Assembly: GCA_964396385.1 (NCBI GenBank)
Contig: CAYNFH010000126.1
Span: forward strand, 1 to 19,511
Direction of reading: 5' to 3'
Source of the DNA: CAYNFH01 sp964396385
GTDB lineage: Bacteria; Armatimonadota; Chthonomonadetes; Chthonomonadales; CAJBBX01
DNA length: 19,511 nt
Part shown: positions 8,064-15,407 of the stretch, in pieces
Layout of the letters: each line of letters begins with the position of its first letter
Numbering within the stretch: the first letter of the stretch is position 1
Made by a program: the position numbers and the translations under genes
The notes under the pieces: model-generated
Told to the model about the DNA's origin: nothing
The model's database searches: none
What the model saw: only the letters and a program-made list of their open reading frames with translations

Positions 8064-8927
8064 TTGGATTTTCGATTCTCGATCATCGGAACGGTACTGG
8101 TCCTTCTGCTTTTCCCCTCGACGTGTGAATCGGCGCCCAAGAAGCCGAAGCCGGCGCCGGAAAAGGGACGAGAGGTCCAGCGTCTGGACGGGGCTTGGCG
8201 GATGTTCGCCCAGCCGGATGACTCGGTAAACGCCAGTGATTGGGCCTCGCGTCCGCCCGCGGCCACGGTGGCGGTTACAGGATGGTCAACGTCGGGCGCC
8301 ACTACCTGGTATTGGCGCGAGGTGACACTGCCGGACCGATGGGCCAAAATGAACGTGCGTCTGCACCTGGGTGGGCTCCGGGTAGAAGACGTATGGGTCA
8401 ACGGCAAGCGGTTCCTCCAGCCGGAGACCGGGTCCGAGCCGAGCACATTTGACATAACCAGAGGGCTGAAGGCGCACCAGAAGAACCTGCTCGCCGTGCG
8501 AGGCGCGGCCATGGCCCGCGTTGCCGGCGCTCACCTGTGGGATCCGTCCTTCAATGGCGCCGAGCTCATCGCGGCCGACGAGGCGCACATCGCCCATCTC
8601 GCTGTGGATGCGAAGTCGAACGGCTGGATGACGGTCGGTGTGGAAATAGTCAACGCCTCGGACAAGAACGGCAATGCCGACCTGACCGTAGAGATAGTGG
8701 ATCGCGACCATCCGAAGCGGCTCCTGGCAACTTCCACGCAGCATGTAGCCGTGTCGCCGGGCTTGAATCGAAGCGACATCACGTTCCGTCTGAAAGGGGC
8801 CGTTGTCTGGAAGCCGGATAGGCCCGCGATCTACACGGCTCTGGTCCGCTTCACGCAGGAGCGCGACCTGCTAGACAACGCCGCTATCTCGTTTGTATTC
8901 ACTGAAGAACTCGAGCAGCATCGATGA
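8064..8927 (+). CDS. Secreted GH2-type sugar-binding/Ig-like protein without catalytic barrel
   Basis: A 287-residue exported protein. The start is TTG at 8064, supported by AAGGA 9 nt upstream and by the signal peptide that follows (hydrophobic core IIGTVLVLLLFP, cleavage near residue 24). Residues about 40-165 resemble the jelly-roll sugar-binding domain of family-2 glycoside hydrolases (LDGAWRMFAQPDD, TTWYWREVTLP, RVEDVWVNGKRF, STFDITRGLKAHQKNLLAVR). Residues about 175-280 resemble the adjoining Ig-like domain (VVWKPDRPAIYTALVRF). The TIM barrel with its two catalytic glutamates is absent, and the stop is followed directly by repeats and der, so it is not simply a frameshifted longer gene. 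It may be a lectin-like binding protein or a degraded beta-galactosidase-type enzyme. Its first codons and its 3' flank carry inverted copies of one heptamer repeat. Confidence 0.78.
   Translation: MDFRFSIIGTVLVLLLFPSTCESAPKKPKPAPEKGREVQRLDGAWRMFAQPDDSVNASDWASRPPAATVAVTGWSTSGATTWYWREVTLPDRWAKMNVRLHLGGLRVEDVWVNGKRFLQPETGSEPSTFDITRGLKAHQKNLLAVRGAAMARVAGAHLWDPSFNGAELIAADEAHIAHLAVDAKSNGWMTVGVEIVNASDKNGNADLTVEIVDRDHPKRLLATSTQHVAVSPGLNRSDITFRLKGAVVWKPDRPAIYTALVRFTQERDLLDNAAISFVFTEELEQHR
8068..8085. repeat. Degenerate inverted copy of the TCGAAAA heptamer repeat
   Basis: GATTTTCGATTCTCGATC reads on the minus strand as GATCGAGAATCGAAAATC, which matches the (TCGAAAA)n array at 8931-8958 except for two bases when aligned in phase. 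It encodes residues 2-8 of the signal peptide of the GH2-like protein (DFRFSI region). Confidence 0.6.
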
Positions 8928-8930
8928 CAA

Positions 8931-8958
8931 TCGAAAATCGAAAATCGAAAATCGAAAA
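8931..8958 (+). repeat. Tandem heptamer repeat (TCGAAAA) x4 ending in the der start codon
   Basis: Four perfect 7-bp units (8931-8937, 8938-8944, 8945-8951, 8952-8958). The final A of the fourth unit is the A of the der ATG. The array fills the whole 30-nt spacer after the stop of the GH2-like gene except for three bases, and leaves no room for a Shine-Dalgarno sequence. Confidence 0.95.
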
Positions 8959-10313
8959 TGTCTAAGCCGCTCATTGCCATCGTCGGACGCCCCAACGTGG
9001 GCAAGTCGACTATATTCAACCGGCTCGTCGGAAAGCGCATCGCCATCGTGGAGGATACTCCCGGCGTCACGCGCGACCGTCTCTACGCCACGCTGGAGTG
9101 GAAGGGGCGCGAGTTCACGGTCATCGACACGGGCGGCATTGTGCTCAACGAGCACGATCCCCTCATGCTGCAGGTCCGGAGCCAGGCCGAGATCGCCATG
9201 GCGGAGGCGGACGCCATCCTGTTCGTCTGCGACGCCGCCGACGGAGTGACTGCCGCCGATCTCGACCTGGCGGACGCCCTGCGCGGGGCAACCAGGCCGG
9301 TCTTCCTCGCGGTCAACAAGGCGGACAACAACCGCCAGGTGCAGGAGGCGGTGGAGTTCTACAGTCTAGGAATGGGCCAGGTGTACAGCGTCTCCGCCGT
9401 CCATGGCCATGGCCTGGCCGATCTGCTGGACGACATCGTGGCCGTCCTCCCGCACACCGGCGACGCGGATGAGGACGACGAGAGCGTACGATTGGCCATC
9501 ATCGGACGGCCCAACGTCGGAAAGTCCTCCCTCACCAATGCCATCCTCGGCGAGGAGCGGGTCATCGTCAGCCCCATTCCGGGCACCACGCGCGACGCCA
9601 TCGACACCCCATTGGAGTGGGAGGGCCAGAAGGTCCTCCTGATAGACACGGCCGGCATCCGCCGGGCGGGCAAGGTGCAGGGCAGCGTCGAGTACTACAC
9701 CGTACTCCGCGCCAAGACCGCCATCGACCGGTGCCACGTCGCGGTGGTGGTGATCGACGCGGGGGAGGGGCTCACCGACGGCGACAAGCGGGTGGCAGGG
9801 TTCGCGCACGAGGCTGGACGCGCTGGCGTGGTGGTAGTGAACAAGTGGGACCTGGTCGAGCCACAGATCGCCCAGGGCAAGCGCCCCACCCGGGAGCGGA
9901 TGCTGGAGTTCACCGAGGAGCTTCGAAAGCAGACCCCGTTCGTTGCCTACGCGCCGGTAGTCTTTACTTCCGCCGCCTACGGATTCAGCGTATCGGAGGT
10001 ACTGGACACCGCGCTCTCCGCCGCGGCGAACCACGCCCATCGCATCCCGACGGGCGAGCTGAACCGATTGATGCGCGACGCTACGGAGGCGCATCCGCGC
10101 ATCTACCGCGGCAAGCAGTTGAAGGTCTACTACGCCACGATGCCTCGCGTACAGCCGCCGACGGTGCTCCTCTTCGTGAACGACCCGGAGCTGCTGCACT
10201 TCTCCTACCAGCGCTACCTGGAGAATCGCCTCCGCGAGACCTATCCCCTTGAAGGCACCCCCATCGTATTCCGAACGCGCAAGGCCCAGAACGTCGAGCG
10301 CGACGCCGCCTGA
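8958..10313 (+). CDS. der: GTPase Der (EngA), ribosome assembly factor
   Basis: A complete 451-residue Der: two tandem TrmE-Era-type GTPase domains followed by a KH-like domain. Walker A motifs GRPNVGKS lie at 10-17 and 183-190, DTPG/DTGG (33-36, 57-60) and DTAG (230-233) are the G3-region motifs, and NKAD (120-123) and NKWD (295-298) are the G4 motifs. The C-terminal KH-like domain (about 360-451) has the conserved YYATMPRVQPPTVLLFVNDP and HFSYQRYLENRLRE blocks. Der acts in late 50S subunit assembly. Length matches the family. The start is certain from the conserved N-terminus (KPLIAIVGRPNVGKS), yet it is preceded only by the TCGAAAA repeat array. Two bases separate the stop from glnE. Confidence 0.98.
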   Translation: MSKPLIAIVGRPNVGKSTIFNRLVGKRIAIVEDTPGVTRDRLYATLEWKGREFTVIDTGGIVLNEHDPLMLQVRSQAEIAMAEADAILFVCDAADGVTAADLDLADALRGATRPVFLAVNKADNNRQVQEAVEFYSLGMGQVYSVSAVHGHGLADLLDDIVAVLPHTGDADEDDESVRLAIIGRPNVGKSSLTNAILGEERVIVSPIPGTTRDAIDTPLEWEGQKVLLIDTAGIRRAGKVQGSVEYYTVLRAKTAIDRCHVAVVVIDAGEGLTDGDKRVAGFAHEAGRAGVVVVNKWDLVEPQIAQGKRPTRERMLEFTEELRKQTPFVAYAPVVFTSAAYGFSVSEVLDTALSAAANHAHRIPTGELNRLMRDATEAHPRIYRGKQLKVYYATMPRVQPPTVLLFVNDPELLHFSYQRYLENRLRETYPLEGTPIVFRTRKAQNVERDAA

Positions 10314-10315
10314 TT

Positions 10316-13300
10316 ATGGCTCCGTTGGTACCAATCGAACATCTCGCAGCGATCGGATTCACCGACCCCGCCCGCGCCGCCCGCATCCTGGAGTCCCTCT
10401 CCGGCGGCGGCGTGCCGGATGAGCTCGTCGAACAGCTCTTGCCGGCCCTCCTGAACGGCCTCCGCAAGAGTCCCGATCCGGATCGCGCCCTCATCAACTT
10501 TGATCGCTGGACCCAGGCGGTCACCGGCCGGTACACACACTTCCAACTCCTCACCCGCCACCCCGTGGCGCTGGAGATCTTCCTCAACGTCTGCGGCACC
10601 AGCCAGCTCTTCTCCGACATCTTGATCCGCAACCCCGAGTACTTCGAGATCCTCGCCAACCCCGGCGTACGCAGCGGCGCCCGCTCGGGCGGCGAGCTCT
10701 ACCGCGAGCTGTCCAACATGGTCGGCGCCATCGTACGGCCGGAGCTGAAGCTGGAGGCCATGCGCCGCTTCAAGCAGCGGGAGTTCCTGCGGATTGGCGT
10801 CCGCGACATCCTAGGGCTGGCGGACATGCCGGCCACCGCCAGAGAGTTCTCCAACCTCGCGGATGCGTGCGTTCAGAAGTGCCTGGAAATCGAGACGGCC
10901 GTCCTGGAGGAGCGATACGGCATCGAGTCGCCTCCATTCGCGGTGTTCGCGATGGGCAAGCTCGGTGGCCAGGAGCTCAACTACAGCAGCGACATCGACC
11001 TCCTCTTCGTAACGGATGACCGGGGAGCTGCAACCCCTCAAGATAGGAACAACCATCCCGACCTTGAACCTTCAACCTTCAACCTTCAACCTTCAACCAC
11101 TGCTCCCATCGATTTCGCCCAGAAGCTCTCCGAGCGCGTCATCGCCGCGCTCGCCAGGAACCTGGAGAACGGGCACCTGTTCCGGGTGGATATGCGGCTG
11201 CGCCCGGAAGGGCGCTTTGGCCCCCTCGTCCGCACGCTCGACTCCTACCGCAGCTACTACGAGAGCTGGGCAGAGCCGTGGGAGCGGCAGGCCCTGCTCA
11301 AGGCCCGCTTTGTCGGCGGGGACGTGCGCCTCGGCCGCGCCTTCCGGGAGATGTTTATGCCGTACATCTACCGGCGCAGCGTCACTTCGGACTTCGTGGA
11401 ATCTATTCGCGCCAATAAGCGCCGCATCGAGCAGAAGGCGGAGCTGGAGGGCCAGTCGCGCACCAATGTGAAGGTGGGCATCGGCGGTATCCGGGATGTA
11501 GAGTTCACCGTCCAGCTCCTCCAGCTCGAGATCGGAGGCCGCAACCCGCGCCTCCGCACCCCCAACACGCTCGAGGCGCTGGCACGCCTGAGCCACGCCG
11601 GCATCATAGGCAGGGACGAGGCGGAGGAGCTCTCCGAGGACTACCAGTTCCTGCGCACCGTAGAGCACCGGCTCCAGATCCTGTACGAGCTCCAGACACA
11701 GGAGCTTCCCACCGAGGCGGGCGAGCGGCGCCTTCTCGCGCGCCGGCTCGGCTACAGGGACACCCCAGAGTTCGACGAGGAGTACCTCCGCCGCACGGAA
11801 CGGGTCCACGCCCACTTTCTGCGGCTCTTCTACGGCGAGGAGCGAGAGTCCGGGGCATCTCCGGATCCCTGGCCGGATCTGCTTCAAAACGTAGAGGCTC
11901 CGGAGGCCGGGGATGCCATCCAGGCCCTCCTGCGGGGAGCCGGCTTCCACGATCCGAAAGGCGCCTACGCCATCCTTCGCACCGCCGCCGCAGGAGGCGA
12001 GTACGGCCGCGCCCGGCCGGAGTCCCTGGTCGTGGTGCAGCAGCTCGCCTGCCCGTTGGTCGCGTCCTGCGCGCGCACTGGCGACCCGGATGCAGCGTTC
12101 GCGGGGATGGAGGCGCTGGCGCTGGCGGCGCCAAACCGCGCCGCGCTATACGGCTCGCTCCTGGAAGGGGTGGAGCTGCGAGACCGGCTCTGTACCCTGG
12201 GCGCCGGCAGTCCCGAGCTGATCCAATCGCTCGCGCGCAACCTCGAGTGGCTGGACATGCTCGTGAGCGAGGAGGTGCTGGAGCCGGACCCGAAGCCGGT
12301 CGAAGAGCACCACCAGGATCTAGCGTCGCGCCTCAAGGACCGTACCGGAGACGCCTTCTGGCAGGCATTAGCCACCTACATCAGGCGAGAGCGGCTCCGC
12401 ATCGGCGCCCGCGACGTCTGGGGAGACGTGGACGCCCTTGTGGTGGCGAGGGAGCTCTCCAACCTGGCGGATGCCGTAATAGAGGCGCTGCTCGGATACG
12501 GCATCGCCGCCGTCTGCGCCAGGTTCCCGTCGGAAGAGACCCATCACGCACTTGAGGCCGTCGCCATCTTCGGCCTGGGCAAGCTCGGTGGCCGGGAGGT
12601 CGGCTACCGCTCAGACTGGGACATCCTCATCATCTACCGAGAGTCACCCGCTCGCCCGCTCGCCTCATCGCCCGCTCGCCCCATCGACGTCTTCCCCGCC
12701 CTCAACTCCCTCGCCGAGCTCCTCCTGAGTGCGGGCCAGGAGCTGCGAACGCGGGACGCTCCGGTTGAGCTCGACGCGCGCTTGAGGCCCGAGGGCAGGT
12801 TCGGCGCGCTGGCCCGCAGCGTGGATTCCGTCCGCGCGTACTACACGGATCAGGCGCTCACCTGGGAGAAACAGACTCTGGTCAAGGCGCGATATGTAGC
12901 CGGCAATCCGGAGACCGCGGCCGCCTACCGCCGGGTGGTGGATGACGTAATCTACGGCCATCCGCTTCCTGCCAAAGCCCAGGAGGAGATCCGGGCGATG
13001 AAGCGGCGCATCGAGCACGAGCGGCTCAAACCTGCCGAGCGTTTCACCGACCTGAAGCTCGGCCACGGTGGAATGAGCGACATCGAGTTCACGGTACAGC
13101 TTCACCAGCTCCGGGTCGGTGCGGAACACCCGGAGGCGCGCGTCACTCCGACGGTGGACGCGCTCCACGCGCTCGCAGGGCTGGACGAGATTCCTGCTCC
13201 GGAGGCCCTCCGCCTGGAGGAGACCTACACGCTGCTCCTGGCGGTTCGCAATCGTCTCTCACTGCTCACCGGTACAGGCATCAATGCACTGCCGTCCGAT

Positions 13301-13447
13301 GAGAGCCGACTCCGCGCCGTAGCCGTGGGGCTTGGATTCGCGGATACAGCGGAACAGACCGCCCAACACGCCTTCCGGCGCCACCTGGAAGATCGCATGC
13401 GTGAAACGCGCCAGATCGTGGACCGTCTGTTCTACACCACCCCCTGA
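10316..13447 (+). CDS. glnE: Bifunctional glutamine synthetase adenylyltransferase/adenylyl-removing enzyme
   Basis: A 1043-residue GlnE, which adds AMP to, and removes it from, glutamine synthetase in response to nitrogen status via PII. Two homologous nucleotidyltransferase halves are intact: the N-terminal adenylyl-removing domain with GKLGGQELNYSSDIDLLF (214-231, DxD at 226/228), MRLRPEGRFGPL and GGIRDVEFTVQLLQL; and the C-terminal adenylyltransferase domain with GKLGGREVGYRSDWDIL (755-771, DxD at 767/769), ARLRPEGRFGAL and GGMSDIEFTVQLHQL. Right after the DxD strand in each half a tandem DNA repeat encodes a low-complexity insert (about 250-261 and 778-791). Length exceeds the roughly 950 residues of the E. 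coli enzyme. The ATG follows the der stop by 2 nt with no ribosome binding site, so translation is probably coupled. No glnA or glnB is in the window. Confidence 0.96.
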   Translation: MAPLVPIEHLAAIGFTDPARAARILESLSGGGVPDELVEQLLPALLNGLRKSPDPDRALINFDRWTQAVTGRYTHFQLLTRHPVALEIFLNVCGTSQLFSDILIRNPEYFEILANPGVRSGARSGGELYRELSNMVGAIVRPELKLEAMRRFKQREFLRIGVRDILGLADMPATAREFSNLADACVQKCLEIETAVLEERYGIESPPFAVFAMGKLGGQELNYSSDIDLLFVTDDRGAATPQDRNNHPDLEPSTFNLQPSTTAPIDFAQKLSERVIAALARNLENGHLFRVDMRLRPEGRFGPLVRTLDSYRSYYESWAEPWERQALLKARFVGGDVRLGRAFREMFMPYIYRRSVTSDFVESIRANKRRIEQKAELEGQSRTNVKVGIGGIRDVEFTVQLLQLEIGGRNPRLRTPNTLEALARLSHAGIIGRDEAEELSEDYQFLRTVEHRLQILYELQTQELPTEAGERRLLARRLGYRDTPEFDEEYLRRTERVHAHFLRLFYGEERESGASPDPWPDLLQNVEAPEAGDAIQALLRGAGFHDPKGAYAILRTAAAGGEYGRARPESLVVVQQLACPLVASCARTGDPDAAFAGMEALALAAPNRAALYGSLLEGVELRDRLCTLGAGSPELIQSLARNLEWLDMLVSEEVLEPDPKPVEEHHQDLASRLKDRTGDAFWQALATYIRRERLRIGARDVWGDVDALVVARELSNLADAVIEALLGYGIAAVCARFPSEETHHALEAVAIFGLGKLGGREVGYRSDWDILIIYRESPARPLASSPARPIDVFPALNSLAELLLSAGQELRTRDAPVELDARLRPEGRFGALARSVDSVRAYYTDQALTWEKQTLVKARYVAGNPETAAAYRRVVDDVIYGHPLPAKAQEEIRAMKRRIEHERLKPAERFTDLKLGHGGMSDIEFTVQLHQLRVGAEHPEARVTPTVDALHALAGLDEIPAPEALRLEETYTLLLAVRNRLSLLTGTGINALPSDESRLRAVAVGLGFADTAEQTAQHAFRRHLEDRMRETRQIVDRLFYTTP
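11063..11097 (+). repeat. Tandem heptamer repeat (CTTCAAC) x5 inside glnE, N-terminal half
   Basis: One variant unit CTTGAAC followed by four perfect CTTCAAC units. Read in the glnE frame, three units (21 nt) make a 7-residue period, giving the peptide LEPSTFNLQPST at residues 250-261. It lies in the loop after the DxD active-site strand of the adenylyl-removing domain. Confidence 0.97.
12648..12687 (+). repeat. Tandem octamer repeat (CCGCTCGC-type) x5 inside glnE, C-terminal half
   Basis: Five 8-bp units: CCGCTCGC, CCGCTCGC, CTCATCGC, CCGCTCGC, CCCATCGA. In frame they encode SPARPLASSPARPI at residues 777-790, immediately after the DxD strand of the adenylyltransferase domain, the position equivalent to the CTTCAAC insert in the first half. 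Confidence 0.93.
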
Positions 13448-13477
13448 AGGTACTATGCAATTGGGCATTTGCTAAAC

Positions 13478-13534
13478 GGTCTTTGGTGTTAGGTGCAGGG
13501 TCCGTCCTCTCACCTCTCACCTCTCACCTCTCAC
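13478..13534 (+). repeat. Two adjacent heptamer-periodic tracts before plsY, ending in (CTCTCAC) x4
   Basis: Positions 13507-13534 are four perfect CTCTCAC units. Directly before them, 13478-13505 shows GGT every 7 nt (GGTCTTT, GGTGTTA, GGTGCAG, GGTCCGT), a decayed heptamer tract. Only CTTCA separates the perfect array from the plsY ATG at 13540, so the leader is all pyrimidine plus A and has no Shine-Dalgarno sequence. The tracts make up most of the 92-nt glnE-plsY spacer. Confidence 0.85.
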
Positions 13535-13539
13535 CTTCA

Positions 13540-14184
13540 ATGATTCCCGCACTCGTTATATTCGGCAGCTATATGCTCGGGGCGGTGCCCTTCGGGCTGA
13601 TGATCGCCCGCTGGTGGGCGGGCATCGACGTACGGGAGCACGGCAGCGGCAACATCGGCGCGACCAACGTTTACAGAGTAGTCGGCAAGCCGGCCGGCGT
13701 GCTGGTCTTTGCCCTCGACGTGCTCAAGGGCTTTACGCCGCCAATGGTCGCGTTCGCGCTCCGCCTGGATCCCTGGTGGCAGGTGAGCGCGGGGTTCGCG
13801 GCCATCCTGGGCCATAACTTCTCGCCGTTCCTCGGCTTCAAAGGCGGAAAGGGGATCTCCACCAGCCTCGGGGTCCTGTTGGGTGTCGCGCCCCTCGTGG
13901 GGCTGACCGCTTTCGGCTTCTGGGCGGTTGTCCTGTTGTTGAGCGGGTATGTGTCGCTGGGCTCTATCATCGCGGCGGCCCTGCTGGCGCCGCTGTCATG
14001 GCTCTACTACCGCGGCGATTCCGCGCGGCTGGTCTTCTGCCTGGTCGCGGGCCTGTTCGCCATTGTCAAGCACCGGTCCAATATCCAGCGGCTCCTAAAT
14101 GGAACGGAAAGCAGCTTCCGGCGTCGAAAGGTTGTAGCGAGGGTAGGGGAGGGCGAGACCGGAAGAAGGGAAGGCGCGTCATGA
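13540..14184 (+). CDS. plsY: Acyl-phosphate glycerol-3-phosphate acyltransferase PlsY
   Basis: A 214-residue integral membrane enzyme that transfers the acyl group from acyl-phosphate to glycerol-3-phosphate, the first committed step of phospholipid synthesis (partner PlsX is not in the window). The three cytoplasmic PlsY motifs are visible: GSGNIGATN (35-43), GHNFSPFLGFKGGKG (91-105, the glycerol-3-phosphate/phosphate-binding loop) and KHRSNIQRLLNGTE (177-190). Hydrophobic segments lie at about 3-23, 51-72, 83-95, 108-132, 134-156 and 162-177. The ATG at 13540 gives the standard N-terminus (IPALVIFGSYMLGAVPFG); the frame extends upstream through the CTCTCAC repeats but that is not PlsY-like. 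A charged tail of about 24 residues follows motif 3, encoded by purine-rich DNA that also supplies the ribosome binding site of the next gene. Confidence 0.96.
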   Translation: MIPALVIFGSYMLGAVPFGLMIARWWAGIDVREHGSGNIGATNVYRVVGKPAGVLVFALDVLKGFTPPMVAFALRLDPWWQVSAGFAAILGHNFSPFLGFKGGKGISTSLGVLLGVAPLVGLTAFGFWAVVLLLSGYVSLGSIIAAALLAPLSWLYYRGDSARLVFCLVAGLFAIVKHRSNIQRLLNGTESSFRRRKVVARVGEGETGRREGAS

Positions 14185-15407
14185 CCGATCAACTGGCCCC
14201 GTTTATGGCAGAGCCAGGCTCCCGCCGTAGGGGCGGCCCTGCGTGGCAGCCCGCCCTCTGGCTCAACCGAAGAGACTTCCTGCAATCCGCGGGCGCGCTC
14301 GCCCTGGGCTCCGTCATCCCGGCCTGCGCATACGCCGGGCCAGAGCCGCCGTCGCTGCCCGTGAGCCTGGCCTGGTGCGCGAACTACGATCTGCCGACCG
14401 TACTGGCCCGACTGGAGAAGATGTTCGACCAGATCGGCGGTATCCAGAAGCTGGTGGCCGGCAAGACCGTGGCCGTCAAGGTCAATATGGTCAACACTCC
14501 CAGCCTCGGCTGGATGGGCCTTCCGTCCAACCGCACCTACCAGGTCCACCCGAATGTGGCCCGGGCCGCCGCCATCCTCCTGGACCGGGCCGGCGCCAAG
14601 CGCATCCGCTTTCTGGAGAGCACCTTCAGCCGCGCGCCGGTCGAGCAGTTCTTCATGGACGGTGGATGGGACCTCCAGGCTTTCCAGGAGCTGCGCGCGC
14701 CCGTGGAGTTCGAGGATACGCGCAACCTGGGGAAGGGCTCCCAGTATGTGCGGGTCAAGGTGCCCGGCGGAGGCAGCCTCTATCCGGCATATGATCTGAA
14801 CCACTCCTACGTGGACTGCGACTGTTACATTTCCATCGCCAAGCTCAAGAACCACCGCACGGCCGGCGTGACCCTCTCCATGAAGAATAACTTCGGCATC
14901 ACGCCCACCTCCCTCTACAGCGGTCCGAATGCCGGCGAGAACAACACCGATGCGCGCGCGCCGTTCCACGATGGCAACGTCAAGCCCGCCGCGGGAGTGC
15001 CGGAGGAGCTAGCCCCGGCCTCGCCCCGGCGTTCCACCTACCGCGTGCCGCGCCACATCGTGGACGCCGTAAGGATGCGCCCCATCGACTTGGCCATCAT
15101 CGACGGCATAGAGACCGTCTCCGGCGCGGAGGGACCCTGGTACAACGGCGGGCTCGCCGTCCAGCGCCCGCACCTTCTCATCGCCGGACGGAATCCGGTC
15201 TGTACAGACGCCATCGCGACCGCCGTCATAGGCTACGATCCCATGGCGAAGTCCGCGACCGGTCCGTTTCCCGGAGACAACCACCTGGCACTTGCCGCCG
15301 AGCTCGGCCTGGGGACAAATGACCCGCGCAAGATAGAGGTGCTCGGCGTGCCTGTGAAAGACGCCATGCACCCCTACAACTGGGAGCCATCACAGAGGAA
15401 CTACTAG
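14181..15407 (+). CDS. Tat-exported DUF362 domain protein
   Basis: A 408-residue protein whose N-terminus carries a twin-arginine signal (NRRDFLQSAG at 29-38, then a hydrophobic stretch ALALGSVIPACA). The rest matches DUF362: KTVAVKVNMV (about 95-104), HPNVARAAAILLDRAGAKRI (about 123-142), DCYISIAKLKNHRTAGVTLS with MKNNFG (about 214-239) and LAIIDGIETVSGAEGPW (about 304-320). DUF362 proteins are of unsettled function; Tat export suggests folding or cofactor loading before export. There is no ferredoxin-type Cys cluster here. The ATG at 14181 overlaps the plsY stop as ATGA, with GGGAAGG 6 nt upstream, which fixes the start and indicates coupling to plsY. The stop TAG shares its last base with the GTG start of purB. 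Confidence 0.9.
   Translation: MTDQLAPFMAEPGSRRRGGPAWQPALWLNRRDFLQSAGALALGSVIPACAYAGPEPPSLPVSLAWCANYDLPTVLARLEKMFDQIGGIQKLVAGKTVAVKVNMVNTPSLGWMGLPSNRTYQVHPNVARAAAILLDRAGAKRIRFLESTFSRAPVEQFFMDGGWDLQAFQELRAPVEFEDTRNLGKGSQYVRVKVPGGGSLYPAYDLNHSYVDCDCYISIAKLKNHRTAGVTLSMKNNFGITPTSLYSGPNAGENNTDARAPFHDGNVKPAAGVPEELAPASPRRSTYRVPRHIVDAVRMRPIDLAIIDGIETVSGAEGPWYNGGLAVQRPHLLIAGRNPVCTDAIATAVIGYDPMAKSATGPFPGDNHLALAAELGLGTNDPRKIEVLGVPVKDAMHPYNWEPSQRNY

Noticed and set aside
8931..8958. CRISPR-like or iteron array
   Set aside because: Units of 7 bp are directly adjacent with no spacers, only four copies, and no replication or cas gene is nearby.
11093..11950. A 285-codon minus-strand open frame opposite glnE
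   Set aside because: Shadow of the conserved glnE frame; no ribosome binding site or domain signal.
14007..14969. A 320-codon minus-strand open frame opposite plsY and the DUF362 gene
   Set aside because: Overlaps two clearly conserved genes and shows no family motif.
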